Counted from the stretch's first letter, positions 8,752 to 18,395 are shown. The stretch: 64,000 bases of DNA from Cellulomonas composti (GCF_007990245.1 NZ_BJWG01000005.1:1-64000); one strand, 5' to 3'. Notes: generated from the sequence alone by a model not told the origin. Made by a program: numbers and translations.

Positions 8752-10224
8752 ATGACGGACACCCGCGAGACCGAGCTGCTGGCCCACGTGCCCGACGGGC
8801 TGTTCATCGGCGGGCGGTGGCGCGCCGCGCAGGACGGCGACGAGCTGGCGGTCGAGGACCCCGCGACGGGCGAGGTGGTCAAGCGGATCGCGAGCGCGAC
8901 CGTCGCCGACGGCGTCGCCGCGCTCGACGCCGCCGTCGAGGCCTTCCCCGCCTGGGCCGTCACCCCCGCCCGGGAGCGTGCCGAGATCCTTCGTCGGGCG
9001 TTCGACCTGCTGCAGGAGCGCAAGGAGGACATCGCGCTGCTCATGACGATCGAGATGGGAAAACCGCTGACGGAGGCGCGCGGCGAGGTCGCGTACGGCG
9101 GCGAGTTCCTGCGCTGGTTCAGCGAGGCGGCCGCGCACCTGCAGGGCCGCTACGGGCCGAACCCCGAGGGCACCGGCCGCATGATCGTCACGCAGCACCC
9201 GGTTGGGCCGTGCTTCCTCATCACGCCGTGGAACTTCCCGCTCGCGATGGCGACGCGCAAGATCGCGCCCGCGCTCGCGGCCGGCTGCACGGTCGTCGTG
9301 AAGCCAGCATCCCTCACACCGCTGACGACGCTCGCGTTCGCGCGCATCCTCGAGGACGCCGGCGTTCCCCCGGGTGTCGTCAACGTCGTCACGACGAGCT
9401 CGTCGGGTCCGGTGTCCGAGGCGATCATCCGCGACCCGCGGCTGCGCAAGCTGTCGTTCACGGGGTCGACACAGGTGGGCCGGCTGCTGCTCGAGCAGGC
9501 CGCGCACGGGGTGCTGCGCACGTCGATGGAGCTGGGCGGCAACGCGCCGTTCGTCGTGTTCGACGACGCGGACCTGGACCGGGCCGTGGACGGCGCGATG
9601 GCGGCGAAGTTCCGCAACATCGGCCAGGCGTGCACGGCCGCCAACCGGTTCCTCGTGCATCGCCCCGTGGCCGACGAGTTCGCCCGCCGGGTCACCGAGC
9701 GCGTGCGGGCCCTGCGCACCGGCCGCGGGACGCTGGACGGCGTGACGATCGGCCCGCTGATCGACGATCGCGCGGTGCGCAAGACAGGCGAGCTCGTCGA
9801 CGACGCCGTGCGGCGCGGTGCGACCCTGCGCACCGGCGGCGCGCCGGTGGACGGACCCGGCACCTTCTACGCCGCGACGGTGCTCAGCGACGTGCGGCCC
9901 GGCTCCGCGATCCTGGCCGAGGAGATCTTCGGTCCCGTGCTCGCGATCGTGCCGTTCGACGACGAGGACGAGGCCGTGCGCCTCGCGAACGACACCGAGT
10001 ACGGCCTGGTCTCCTACGTCTACACGCAGTCCCTCGCGCGCGGCCAGCGCATGATCGAGCGGCTCGAGACCGGGATGATGGGCCTCAACGTCGGCGTGGT
10101 CTCCAACGCCGCCGCGCCGTTCGGCGGCTGGAAGCTCTCGGGACTCGGCCGCGAGGGTGGCGCCGAGGGCATCCACGAGTACCTCCAGACGAAGTACACG
10201 CTCACCGCGGACCCCTTCGCGTAG
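8752..10224 (+). CDS. gabD: NAD(P)-dependent aldehyde dehydrogenase, succinate-semialdehyde type
   Basis: A 490-residue ALDH-superfamily enzyme, close in style to succinate-semialdehyde dehydrogenases. It has the catalytic Cys in NIGQACTAANR, the general-base Glu in SMELGGNAPFVVF, the nucleotide-binding FTGSTQVG and PWNFPLAM, and the C-terminal EEIFGPV and PFGGWKLSG motifs. It probably oxidises succinate semialdehyde to succinate; related aldehydes are not excluded. No GABA transaminase gene is adjacent. A run of GACGACGACGAGGACGAGAG precedes the ATG and includes a weak ribosome site. Confidence 0.88.
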   Translation: MTDTRETELLAHVPDGLFIGGRWRAAQDGDELAVEDPATGEVVKRIASATVADGVAALDAAVEAFPAWAVTPARERAEILRRAFDLLQERKEDIALLMTIEMGKPLTEARGEVAYGGEFLRWFSEAAAHLQGRYGPNPEGTGRMIVTQHPVGPCFLITPWNFPLAMATRKIAPALAAGCTVVVKPASLTPLTTLAFARILEDAGVPPGVVNVVTTSSSGPVSEAIIRDPRLRKLSFTGSTQVGRLLLEQAAHGVLRTSMELGGNAPFVVFDDADLDRAVDGAMAAKFRNIGQACTAANRFLVHRPVADEFARRVTERVRALRTGRGTLDGVTIGPLIDDRAVRKTGELVDDAVRRGATLRTGGAPVDGPGTFYAATVLSDVRPGSAILAEEIFGPVLAIVPFDDEDEAVRLANDTEYGLVSYVYTQSLARGQRMIERLETGMMGLNVGVVSNAAAPFGGWKLSGLGREGGAEGIHEYLQTKYTLTADPFA

Positions 10225-10287
10225 CGGCCCACGACCGCGGCCGGGCGCGTCCTCGCCGCCGCACCGCGCGCGACAGCCCTGAGGGCG

Positions 10288-10679
10288 GATGAGTCAGCCG
10301 ATACGCCGGGTTCTGTTCTCGTGCGCGGTCACCCCCGCACGAGCGACGGCCATCCATCTACGACGTACGTTGCCGCACGCCTCCAGCGGCCTACCCGGGA
10401 GCTCGGGCGGGCAGCCCTCGAACGCTCCCTGTCTGGCCTTGCTCCGGGTGGGGTTTACCTAGCCGCACCGGTCACCCGGCACGCTGGTGGTCTCTTGCAC
10501 CACCGTTTCACCCTTACCCCGCGCCTCGGGCGAACCCGTGACGCGTGGCGGTCTGTTCTCTGTGGCACTTTCCCGCGGGTCACCCCGGGTGGGTGTTACC
10601 CACCACCCTGCCCTACGGAGCCCGGACGTTCCTCGGCGGACCCGTGGGTCCGACGCGGCCGCCTGGCTGACTCATCCGC
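10288..10679 (-). ncRNA. rnpB: RNase P RNA, bacterial class A
   Basis: Read on the minus strand, the RNA begins near GATGAGTCAGCCAGGCGGCC (10679) and ends with the near-universal AACCCGGCGTATCGGCTGAC segment close to 10288; the two termini pair as in P1/P4. Internal conserved boxes such as GGGTAACACCCACCC are visible. It is about 390 nt, normal for actinobacteria. A -10-like TAGACT (10692-10687) lies about 7 nt upstream of the inferred 5' end. No protein gene is credible over this stretch. Confidence 0.95.
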
Positions 10680-10817
10680 ACCCCGGAGTCTAGGCCCGAC
10701 GCGCACGTCCCCACGAACGACTGCTCCCGACCCGCCGCCCGGCTCGCCGAGGAGCTGGCCGGTCCGTAGGCCGACCGTACGCGGGCCCCGACGCACCCGC
10801 GGCTCTACAGTCGTGCG

Positions 10818-11597
10818 GTGCTCGTCCTGCTGCCCCCGTCCGAGGGGAAGACCGCGCCCCGCCGCGGCACGCCCGTCGATCTCGACGCGCTGTCGTCGCC
10901 CGCCCTGAACCCGGTGCGGGCCAAGGTGCTCGACGCGCTCGTCGAGGTCTCGGCACGCCACGACGCGACCGACCTGCTGCACGTGTCGCCGGGCCTGTCC
11001 GACGAGGTGGCCCGCAACCTCACGCTGCGTGCGGCGCCTGCCGCCCCGGCGCGGGCGGTCTACACGGGCGTGCTCTACGGCGCGGCGGGCCTGGGCTCGC
11101 TGACGCCCGCGGGGCGCCGCCGCGCGCAGGAGTCGGTGCGGATCTTCTCCGCGCTGTGGGGCGTTCTGACGCCGGAGGACGTCGTGCCGGCCTACCGGCT
11201 CTCGGGCGGCGTCGACCTGCCCGGCGTCGGCCCGCTCGCGGCCCTGTGGCGCACCGAGCTCGGCGCCGTGCTCGACGAGGCCGCCTCGGGCACGCTCGTC
11301 GTGGACGCCCGCTCGGCCGACTACGCGGCGATGTGGCGGCCGCCGGCGGACGCGGACTGGGTCACGGTGCGCGTCGAGCGCGACGTCGACGGCCGGCGCT
11401 CGGTGGTCTCGCACCACGCCAAGCACGCCCGCGGCGTCCTCACCCGGCACCTGCTGGCGCGACGCGCCCGGCCCCCGCGCGACGCGCGCGGGCTCGCCGC
11501 GGCGGCCGCCGAGCTCGTCGGGGTCGAGCTGATCGGCGTCGAGCTCGGCGCCGTGCCGGCACGCGGGCCGCGCCCGCTCACGCTCGTCGTGGCATGA
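10818..11597 (+). CDS. yaaA: Peroxide-stress protein YaaA (DUF328)
   Basis: The 259-residue protein matches the YaaA/DUF328 family: it begins LVLLPPSEGKT and carries YTGVLYGAAGL, the ALWGVLTPEDVVPAYRL region, ADYAAMWRP, and VVSHHAKHARGVLTRHLL near the C terminus. In E. coli YaaA lowers free iron during peroxide stress and binds DNA. The start is GTG 10818, after rnpB and transcribed away from it. The stop overlaps the next ATG (ATGA), so it is translationally coupled to a membrane permease. Confidence 0.9.
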   Translation: MLVLLPPSEGKTAPRRGTPVDLDALSSPALNPVRAKVLDALVEVSARHDATDLLHVSPGLSDEVARNLTLRAAPAAPARAVYTGVLYGAAGLGSLTPAGRRRAQESVRIFSALWGVLTPEDVVPAYRLSGGVDLPGVGPLAALWRTELGAVLDEAASGTLVVDARSADYAAMWRPPADADWVTVRVERDVDGRRSVVSHHAKHARGVLTRHLLARRARPPRDARGLAAAAAELVGVELIGVELGAVPARGPRPLTLVVA

Positions 11598-12769
11598 GCC
11601 CGTCGCGGCGTCGACGCCGGCCCTGGTGGCTGCTCGCCGCCGCCGCCGTCGTGGCCGCGCCTGTCACCGGCGCGCTGCCTGCCGACGACGCTCGGGCGCT
11701 GCTCGAGCGCACCGGCCCGGTGCTGCTGTTCGTCGCGGGCCTGACGGTCGTCGCGGAGCTGTGCGCCGGGGCGGGACTGTTCGCCACGGCCGCTGCCGCC
11801 GCGGCGCGCGCGGCCCGGGGCCACCGCGCGCTCCTGTGGGGCGCCGTGGTGCTCCTGGCCACGGCGTGCACGGCGGTGCTCTCGCTCGACACGACCGCGG
11901 TGCTGCTCACGCCCGTCGTGATCGCGCTCGCGCGGCGCACGCACGCCCCGCCGCTGCCCTTCGCGCTCGCCGTCGTCGCGCTGTCCAACACGGCGTCGCT
12001 GGTGCTGCCGGTCTCGAACCTCACGAACCTGCTGGCGACCCACGAGCTCGACGCCGCGGGCGTGAGCTACCTGGGCCTCATGTGGGCTCCGGCGCTCGCG
12101 GCGATCGTCGTGACGGTCGTCGTGCTCGCGGTGCGCGACCGGCACGCGCTGCGCGGCACGTACACGACCGTTCCCGCGACGGCGGCGCCCGATCCGCTCG
12201 TGCTGCGGCTCACCGCGGCGACGGTCGCGGTGATGGCGGTCGCGTTCGTCGTCGGCACGCCGCCCGCGCTCGCCGCCGGCGTGGCCGCGGTGCTGCTCGT
12301 CGTCGTGCAGCGCGTGCGACGACGACCGTGGCCCGTACCGCCCGCGGACATGGTGCCGTGGCGCACCCTGCTCGTCGTGGCCGCGCTGTTCGTCACGGTC
12401 GCCACGGCGCACGCGCACGGCATGGGCGACGTGCTCGCCGCGGCGGCCGGCGACGGGACCGACCCCCTCGCGCTGCTGCGGCTGGCGGTCGTGGGCGCGC
12501 TCGCGTCGAACGCCGTCAACAACCTGCCCGCCTTCCTCGCGCTCGACCCGGCGGCCGGCGGCGACCCGCTGCGGATCGCGGCGCTGCTGATCGGCACGGG
12601 CGTCGCGCCGCTCGTGACGCCCTGGGGGTCGCTCGCGACCGTGCTGTGGTGGCAGCGCTGCCGCCAGGTACTCCTGGACGTCCCGGCACGCACGATCGTG
12701 CGTCAGGGGCTGCTGCTCGCGCCGCTCGCGCTGCTGGCGGCCGTGGCCGCGCTCGTCGGGACGTCCTGA
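11594..12769 (+). CDS. ArsB/NhaD-type (SLC13-like) permease
   Basis: The 391-residue integral membrane protein has about ten to eleven hydrophobic helices. VALSNTASLVLPVSNLTNLL and VVGALASNAVNNLPAFLAL are the paired half-helix motifs (SNT...LP / SNAVNNLP) of the ion-transporter superfamily that includes ArsB arsenite exporters and SLC13 carriers. The substrate cannot be told from sequence, and no arsR or arsC is nearby. The start is fixed by the ATGA overlap with yaaA. It converges with the phosphatase gene, only 3 bp apart. Confidence 0.85.
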   Translation: MSPSRRRRRPWWLLAAAAVVAAPVTGALPADDARALLERTGPVLLFVAGLTVVAELCAGAGLFATAAAAAARAARGHRALLWGAVVLLATACTAVLSLDTTAVLLTPVVIALARRTHAPPLPFALAVVALSNTASLVLPVSNLTNLLATHELDAAGVSYLGLMWAPALAAIVVTVVVLAVRDRHALRGTYTTVPATAAPDPLVLRLTAATVAVMAVAFVVGTPPALAAGVAAVLLVVVQRVRRRPWPVPPADMVPWRTLLVVAALFVTVATAHAHGMGDVLAAAAGDGTDPLALLRLAVVGALASNAVNNLPAFLALDPAAGGDPLRIAALLIGTGVAPLVTPWGSLATVLWWQRCRQVLLDVPARTIVRQGLLLAPLALLAAVAALVGTS

Positions 12770-12772
12770 CGG

Positions 12773-13522
12773 TCAGGACCAGCCCTCGCTGGGGGCTCCC
12801 GCCACCGCGATCTCGTGCCGCCGGTCGGCGAACAGACGCACGATGCTCACGGACGCGGGCGCGACGCGCAGCTGGCTCCACGAGCCGGGGTTGGCGCCCA
12901 TCGCGACGCCGAGCGCCGCCCGGATGGCGACAGCGTGCGACACCACGACGACCGTGCGCCCGCGCTCGGACTCGAGCAGCTCGTCGTACACCCGCGTGAG
13001 GCGCACGCCGACGTCGACGATCGACTCGCCGTCCGGCGGCCGCACGTCGGCGCGCGTGTGCCAGGGTTCGAGCTGCCCGGGCCAGCGCGCCTCGATCTGC
13101 TCGGCCGTCAGGCCCTGCCACTGCCCGAAGTCGGCCTCCTTGACGAGCTCGTGCGTGCGCACGGGCAGGCCGAGCCGCTCGGCGATGATGGCCGCGGTCT
13201 GCTGCGTGCGGACCATGGGCGAGGCCAGCACCTCGCTCGGGTAGGCGATGTCCCCCCACAGGTCGCGGCCCACCCGCTCGACGAGTGCCGCCGCGGCCAT
13301 CGCCTGCCGGTGGCCGTCGTCGTTGAGCGGCGGGCCGGGCTCGCCGGAGCCGGAGTACCCGCGCGAGACCGTCATCGCGGTCTCGCCGTGCCGCACGAGC
13401 ACGACGGTGACGGGGTGCTCGTCGTCGAACCGCGGGCCCGTCCCCGACGGTCGCGGCGCGCGACCCGTGCCGGGGTCGGACGCGGACACGGGGGTGGCGG
13501 TGCGCGGGTCGGCGTCAGTCAC
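12773..13522 (-). CDS. Histidine phosphatase family protein
   Basis: The 249-residue protein is of the phosphoglycerate-mutase-like superfamily. VLVRHGETAM near residue 44 contains the phosphoryl-accepting histidine in the RHG motif, and SHAVAIRAALG near residue 200 supplies the second histidine. LVKEADFGQWQGLT matches the CobC/GpmB-like group. An N-terminal tail of about 35 residues is low-complexity. In mycobacteria the equivalent domain is fused to RNase H beside the same two neighbours; here there is no RNase H domain. The substrate is unknown. It is last in a three-gene minus-strand set. Confidence 0.88.
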   Translation of the reverse strand: MTDADPRTATPVSASDPGTGRAPRPSGTGPRFDDEHPVTVVLVRHGETAMTVSRGYSGSGEPGPPLNDDGHRQAMAAAALVERVGRDLWGDIAYPSEVLASPMVRTQQTAAIIAERLGLPVRTHELVKEADFGQWQGLTAEQIEARWPGQLEPWHTRADVRPPDGESIVDVGVRLTRVYDELLESERGRTVVVVSHAVAIRAALGVAMGANPGSWSQLRVAPASVSIVRLFADRRHEIAVAGAPSEGWS

Positions 13523-13564
13523 GAGAGCAGCGTGCTCGCCCCGCGCGCGGTCCGCCAGCCGAGG

Positions 13565-14302
13565 TCACTCGCCCTCGGGCAGCCGCACCAGGATCCGGCC
13601 GCACTCCTCGCACCGCACGACCGCGTCCTCGTGCTTGGCCTTGATGCCGTCCAGGTCGAGCGGGTTGAGCTCGAGCCGGCAGCCCTCGCAGCGTCGCCCG
13701 CGCAGCGCCGCGGCGCCCGTGCCGAGCTGGCCGCGCAGCTTGTCGTAGAGCGTGACGAGCCCGGCGTCCAGGCCGGCCGCGGCTGCGGCGCGCTCGGCCG
13801 CGACCTGCGCCGCCTCGGCGTCGACCTGCGCGAACGTCGCGTCCCGCTGCGCCTCGACCTCGCTGCGCTGCTCGACGAGCGCGGTGTGCGCCGCGGTGAC
13901 CTCGGTGAGCGCGGCCTCGTGCGCCTCGAGCCGCTCCATGACCTCGAGCTCGACCTCCTCGAGGTCACCCTGCCGCTTGGCCAGGCTCCCGAGCTCGTGC
14001 TGCAGCGCCTGCAGGTCCTTGGCGCTGCCCTGGCCGCTGTCGAGCCGGTTCTGGTCGCGCGTCGCACGATCCCGCACCTGCTGCACGTCGGCCTCGGCCT
14101 TGGTGAGCTCGCGACGCAGGTCCGCGACCGCGGTCTGGGAGGTCACGAGCGCGGTGTGCAGGTCCACGAGCTGGGTCTCGAGCTCGGCGATCCGCGCGAG
14201 CTCCGGCAGCGTGCTACGCCGGTGCGCGAGCTGGGACAGGCGCGTGTCGAGCGCCTGCACGTCGAGGAGTCGTCGCTGGTCCGCAACGGGGGCGTTCGGC
14301 AC
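13565..14302 (-). CDS. Coiled-coil zinc-ribbon protein (C4-type)
   Basis: 245 residues: a long alpha-helical coiled coil (about 10-185, rich in Ala, Glu, Leu and Gln) followed by a C-terminal four-cysteine ribbon with CEGC and CEEC pairs near 205 and 230. This is the conserved zinc-ribbon family found beside Nif3 in most actinobacteria, and structurally related proteins resemble CT398. It probably acts as a nucleic-acid-binding or scaffold protein; the exact role is not known. The GTG start is at 14302. Confidence 0.9.
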   Translation of the reverse strand: MPNAPVADQRRLLDVQALDTRLSQLAHRRSTLPELARIAELETQLVDLHTALVTSQTAVADLRRELTKAEADVQQVRDRATRDQNRLDSGQGSAKDLQALQHELGSLAKRQGDLEEVELEVMERLEAHEAALTEVTAAHTALVEQRSEVEAQRDATFAQVDAEAAQVAAERAAAAAGLDAGLVTLYDKLRGQLGTGAAALRGRRCEGCRLELNPLDLDGIKAKHEDAVVRCEECGRILVRLPEGE

Positions 14303-14377
14303 GTGGGTCCTTCCGGCACGCGCCCCGAAGGGCGGTGGCTGCTGGTCGAGCGGCGGTGTTCAGCTGTCGGTCGCGTG

Positions 14378-15241
14378 TCAGTCGCGGCGCGCGACCCGAC
14401 CGGTCCACGGGTCGGTACGTCGCACGCTCACGCGCGTCTCCACCGTAGTGCCCTGCGCGCCGAGGTCCGCCTCGAGCGCGCGCGCCGCCGCGTCGAGCCA
14501 CGGCCACTCGGACGCGAAGTGCGCGAGGTCGACGAGGTAGGGCGTGGCCGGACGGCCGTCGCGGACGCCCTCGAACTCGGCGCGTTCGCGCAGCTCGGAG
14601 ACCGGGTGGTGGCGCAGGTCGGCCGTGACGTAGGCGTCGACGCCGCTGTCGCGCACCGCGTCGAAGAAGCCGTCGCCCGATCCGCCGACCACGGCGACCC
14701 GCTCGACGCGCGCCTCCGGGTCCCCCGCGAACCGCACACCCTGCTCGGTCGCCGGGGTCGCGTCCGCCGCGCGCTGCGCGAGCCCGCGCAACGTCGTCGG
14801 CTCCGCAAGCCGCCCCACCCTTCCCGTGCCGGTCGGCGCGCCGGGTACGGCCGGGACCAACGGCGCGAGGTCGACGAGACCGAGCACCTGCGCCAGGGCG
14901 TCCGCCACTCCGTCGTTCGCCGCGTCCGCGTTGGTGTGCGCGGCGAACAGCCCGCAGCCGGCGCGCACCAGCCGGTGCACGAGCGCGCCCTTGAAGGTCG
15001 TCGCCGCCACCGAGTGCACACCGCGCAGCAGCAGCGGGTGGTGCGTCACGACGAGGTCGGCGTCCCACGCGAGCGCCTCGTCGACCACGTCCGCGACGGG
15101 GTCGACCGCGAACAGGACGCGGTGCACCGGCGCCTGCGGGTCGCCCGCGACGAGGCCGACCGCGTCCCAGGACTCGGCGCTCCCCGGCGGGTAGCGGTTC
15201 TCGAGGATGCGGACGACGTCGGCCAGGCGGGGTGCGCTCAC
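14378..15241 (-). CDS. Nif3-like dinuclear metal-binding protein (GTP cyclohydrolase 1 type 2 family)
   Basis: 287 residues from GTG 15241 (VSAPRLADVVRILENRYPP). Metal-ligand motifs are LVVTHHPLLLRG near residue 65, AAHTNADAANDGVADAL near 105, and the C-terminal VTADLRHH and DLAHFASEW. These fit the YbgI/Nif3 fold, whose activity remains unsettled. GTG 15250 is an alternative start. It heads the conserved Nif3 / zinc-ribbon / phosphatase block and is divergent from the oxidoreductase at 15363. Confidence 0.92.
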   Translation of the reverse strand: MSAPRLADVVRILENRYPPGSAESWDAVGLVAGDPQAPVHRVLFAVDPVADVVDEALAWDADLVVTHHPLLLRGVHSVAATTFKGALVHRLVRAGCGLFAAHTNADAANDGVADALAQVLGLVDLAPLVPAVPGAPTGTGRVGRLAEPTTLRGLAQRAADATPATEQGVRFAGDPEARVERVAVVGGSGDGFFDAVRDSGVDAYVTADLRHHPVSELRERAEFEGVRDGRPATPYLVDLAHFASEWPWLDAAARALEADLGAQGTTVETRVSVRRTDPWTGRVARRD

Positions 15242-15362
15242 GGTCCGCACGCTACCGGCGTGTGCCGGGTGCGGGCGCCCGCGTACGGGGGAGACTGTGC
15301 CGTCCGGTCCGGCGGCGCACGAGCAGTCCGCCCGACGAGCCGGCGAGACGACAGGAGCAGCC

Positions 15363-16250
15363 ATGGAGCAGGCCGACGAGACGCTCACCGTGACGGTGCT
15401 CGGCACAGGGATCATGGGCGCGGCGATGGCCCGCAACCTCGCCCGCGCGGGGCTGCACGTCGTGGCCTGGAACCGCACCCGGGCCACGGCGGAACCGCTC
15501 GCGGCCGACGGCGTCACCGTGGCCGACTCCCCCGCAGCGGCGGTCCGGGAGGCCGAGGTCGTCGTGACGATGCTGCACGACGGCGCGGCCGTGCTCGAGA
15601 CGATGCGCTCGGCGTCCGGGGGCCTGCGCGCCGGGACCGTCTGGCTGCAGTCGACGACCGTCGGCCTCGACGCGCTCGAGCCGATCGCCACGTTCGCCCG
15701 CGAGCACGGCCTGGTGCTCGTGGACGCACCGGTGCTCGGCACACGTCAGCCCGCCGAGTCGGGCACGCTGACGGTCCTCGCGGCGGGCCCGGCCCAGGTC
15801 CGCGACTTCGTCGGCCCCGTGCTCGCGGCAGTCGGCAGCCGGACCGTGTGGACCGGCGAGGACGCGGAGGCGGGCACGGCCACGCGCCTCAAGCTCGTCG
15901 CGAACTCCTGGGTGCTCGCGGTCAACAACGCGGTGGGAGAGACCGTCGCGCTGGCGGCCTCGCTCGGCGTCGCGCCCGCGACCTTCCTGGAGACCGTCGC
16001 GGGCGGGCCGCTCGACATGGGCTACCTGCGCGCAAAGGCCGCGCTGATCGTCGAGGACCGGCTCTCCCCGCCGAGCTTCGCCGCGACGACCGCGGCGAAG
16101 GACGCCCACCTGATCGTCGCCGCGGGCGCCGCGCACGGCGTGCGGCTGGACGGGCTGGAGGCGGCCGCCGCCCGGCTCGACCGCGTCGCAGCCGAGCACG
16201 GTCGCGAGGACATGGCCGCGGCGTTCCACGCGAGCCGCGACACCGACTGA
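15363..16250 (+). CDS. NAD(P)-dependent beta-hydroxyacid dehydrogenase family oxidoreductase
   Basis: A 295-residue protein of the 3-hydroxyisobutyrate / glyoxylate reductase family. It has the Rossmann motif VLGTGIMGAAMARNL near the N terminus, NRTRATA after beta-2, VLGTRQPAESGTLTVLAAG as the substrate loop, and the catalytic lysine in TRLKLVANSW. KDAHLIV near the C terminus is also typical. The substrate is unassigned. ATG 15363 is preceded by ACAGGAGCAGCC, a good ribosome site. Confidence 0.9.
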   Translation: MEQADETLTVTVLGTGIMGAAMARNLARAGLHVVAWNRTRATAEPLAADGVTVADSPAAAVREAEVVVTMLHDGAAVLETMRSASGGLRAGTVWLQSTTVGLDALEPIATFAREHGLVLVDAPVLGTRQPAESGTLTVLAAGPAQVRDFVGPVLAAVGSRTVWTGEDAEAGTATRLKLVANSWVLAVNNAVGETVALAASLGVAPATFLETVAGGPLDMGYLRAKAALIVEDRLSPPSFAATTAAKDAHLIVAAGAAHGVRLDGLEAAAARLDRVAAEHGREDMAAAFHASRDTD

Positions 16251-16278
16251 CCCCGCAGCCCCAGGCGCTGCGCCAGGG

Positions 16279-17475
16279 TCAGAGCGTCACCCAGACCGCG
16301 GGGCCCGTCGTCCCGACGCTCACGCGGGACCCCTCGACACCTCCTGGCTTGTACGCCCGCACCCAGTACCCGGCGGCCGGCGGCGCGTCCCAGACCACCG
16401 TGTACCGGCCGTTGTCCCGGACCCGCCCGGACGCCTCCGTGCGCCAGGTACGTCCGACGAGCCGCTGCAGATGGACCGTGCGGTTGGCCGCCGCGTAGAT
16501 CGAGGGTGCCGGCCAGGCGCTGCCGGTCAGCTCCACGTCTCCCCCGGACGTGGCGAAGCGAATGCTCGCCTGCCACTTCACGGGTGGCTCGAGTCGGCCC
16601 GTCGCGGCGACGGTGTAGTAGCGGCGCGCACCCGATCCCCAGCCCGCCAGCGTGCCGACGTAATGGGTCTCCTGCACGCCGTACGTCGGCAGGGTCAAGG
16701 CTCCCGACGACGAGGACCGCAGCCGGAACGCGTCGTCGTAGTCCGGCCACCATTCTGGAAGGACCACCGACAGGCTCCAGATCCACACGGGCACGTCGAC
16801 GAAGCCGGGGTCCGTCGCGGCGGTCATGGCGCCCGCGACCGGCGTCCCGTCGTCGCGCCGCACGAGCCGCAGCGACGGTGTCCACCTCTCCCTGCCGTTG
16901 ACGATCTTGACCGGTGCGTTGAGCACGCGGTACTGCCACGGCAGGCTCGGCGACCCGCTGACCACGACGCTCGGTCCGTTCGCGACGGGGATCTGGGTCG
17001 TGACGTCCGTCGCGTCGGTGATGGCGACGCTGATCACCCGGATCTTGCCCGTCGAGACGGACGTGACGTCGGCGGTCCCGACCCACGTGCCGGACGTCGC
17101 GGTCCCGCTCGTCCGATTGAGCTGGTCCCAGTACAGCTGCTTGCGCACGACGTTCGGCGGCGCGGTGGAGGTCGAGCTCACGACGCTCGCGACGGCGACC
17201 GGGTACGGCTGGGTCTCGAAGTTGAGCAGGCGGTCGGGCAGGCCGTCGGGGTCGGACAGCTCGAGCCGCAGCTCGAGGCGCGTCAGACCCCCGGGCATGC
17301 CCGGTCGCGTGTCGACGATCTTGATGCCGTCGAGCGTCGTCGGGGTGTCCGCAGCGGCGGCAACCGACGTAGGGGCGGAGGCCGCCCCCGCGGGAGCCCC
17401 GGCCCCGAGCGGCACCACGACCAGGAGCGCCGCGCACACGAGCCGGGCGGATCGCATCGTCGCGCGCGTACCCAT
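16279..17475 (-). CDS. Secreted protein of unknown function
   Basis: I do not recognise this 398-residue protein. It opens with a classical signal peptide (MGTRATMRSARLVCAALLVVVPLG, cleavage likely after PAGAASA). The rest is beta-rich, with Ig-like alternation, aromatic repeats (DAFRLRSSSSG, YYTVAATGRLEPP) and a C-terminal module (YAAANRTVHLQRLVGRTWRTEA) resembling a bacterial Ig/fibronectin-like surface domain. GAGGAG lies 4 bp upstream of ATG 17475, which favours it over an in-frame ATG 36 nt earlier. It is probably extracellular or cell-wall associated. Confidence 0.75.
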   Translation of the reverse strand: MGTRATMRSARLVCAALLVVVPLGAGAPAGAASAPTSVAAAADTPTTLDGIKIVDTRPGMPGGLTRLELRLELSDPDGLPDRLLNFETQPYPVAVASVVSSTSTAPPNVVRKQLYWDQLNRTSGTATSGTWVGTADVTSVSTGKIRVISVAITDATDVTTQIPVANGPSVVVSGSPSLPWQYRVLNAPVKIVNGRERWTPSLRLVRRDDGTPVAGAMTAATDPGFVDVPVWIWSLSVVLPEWWPDYDDAFRLRSSSSGALTLPTYGVQETHYVGTLAGWGSGARRYYTVAATGRLEPPVKWQASIRFATSGGDVELTGSAWPAPSIYAAANRTVHLQRLVGRTWRTEASGRVRDNGRYTVVWDAPPAAGYWVRAYKPGGVEGSRVSVGTTGPAVWVTL

Positions 17476-17532
17476 GGCTGCTCCTCGTCGACGCGGACCT
17501 GGCATGCCCACCGTACGCCGTCCCGAGGTACC

Positions 17533-18348
17533 TCAGCCGAGCGCGACGACCTCGTCGCCGACCGCGATCGACCCGGTCGTCACCGGGATCAGCCGGATGC
17601 CGAACCACACCTTGCCGTCCTCGCGTCGGTGCCGTGCGAGCGTGCGCGTCGGCTCCTTCGTCGTGCGCAGCACGTCCAGGTCGACGGTCGTCATGACGCA
17701 CCGGTCGCACCGCTCGCCGAAGCGCAGCTCGACGTCCCCGATCCGCACGCCGGCCCACGTGTCCTCGACGAACGGCTCGAGGTCGCCGTCGACGACGACG
17801 GTCGGCCGGAACCGCTCCATCGGCAGGGGCGGGTGGTCCTGCTCGTCGGCCAGCCAGGTGTTGAGCTGCGCGAGCGACGCGGTGGTGGTCAGGTGCACCG
17901 GACCCGCGTCCGCGAGGCTCAACGTGTCCCCCGGCGCGCCGCCGTGGTCCGGCGAGACCGAGCGGCGGCCGGGGTCGTCGAGCCAGACGAGCCGCACGTC
18001 GCGCCCGATCGCCTCGGTCAGCCAGGCGTCGGCCGGCGCACCCGCGGGTGTCGCGCTGCCGACGCGGTTCATCGAGACGCGCGTCGTCGGGAGGCCGCGC
18101 GGCTCGGGCACCCGCAGCGCGTCGAGCCCGTCGGCCGCCAGCACGAGCCCGTCGGCCTCCAGCGAGACCCGCACGCCGAGCATGCGCGGCACCTCGCGCG
18201 CCGTCACGGTGTCGCCGCCGGCGTCGACGACCATCCAGCGCCGGTCGCCCGCGAGCCCCTGCCGCTCGACCTCGACGCGGTCCACGGTGACGCCGCCGAG
18301 CGACTTCACCGGGTAGACGCTGAGCTGGGACAGCACGAGCGACGTCAC
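17533..18348 (-). CDS. MOSC domain protein (mARC/YcbX-like)
   Basis: 271 residues with an N-terminal MOSC beta-barrel (LSQLSVYPVKSLGG...GDRRWMVVDAGG) and the C-terminal MOSC domain. RFGERCDRCVMTTVD carries the conserved cysteine used for molybdenum cofactor coordination, followed by FGIRLIPVTTGSIAVGDEV. Such proteins reduce N-hydroxylated compounds or act in sulfur/molybdenum handling; the substrate here is unknown. The start is GTG 18348, just downstream of the tRNA-Val gene on the same strand. Confidence 0.9.
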   Translation of the reverse strand: MTSLVLSQLSVYPVKSLGGVTVDRVEVERQGLAGDRRWMVVDAGGDTVTAREVPRMLGVRVSLEADGLVLAADGLDALRVPEPRGLPTTRVSMNRVGSATPAGAPADAWLTEAIGRDVRLVWLDDPGRRSVSPDHGGAPGDTLSLADAGPVHLTTTASLAQLNTWLADEQDHPPLPMERFRPTVVVDGDLEPFVEDTWAGVRIGDVELRFGERCDRCVMTTVDLDVLRTTKEPTRTLARHRREDGKVWFGIRLIPVTTGSIAVGDEVVALG

Positions 18349-18395
18349 GCGCTTCCCCCCGTCGACGAGCGCAGTCGCGCTCGGTGCACGACGAG

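Noticed and set aside
12815..16498. 1,227-codon plus-strand frame
   Set aside because: Antisense shadow of the phosphatase / zinc-ribbon / Nif3 cluster, then out of frame with the oxidoreductase.
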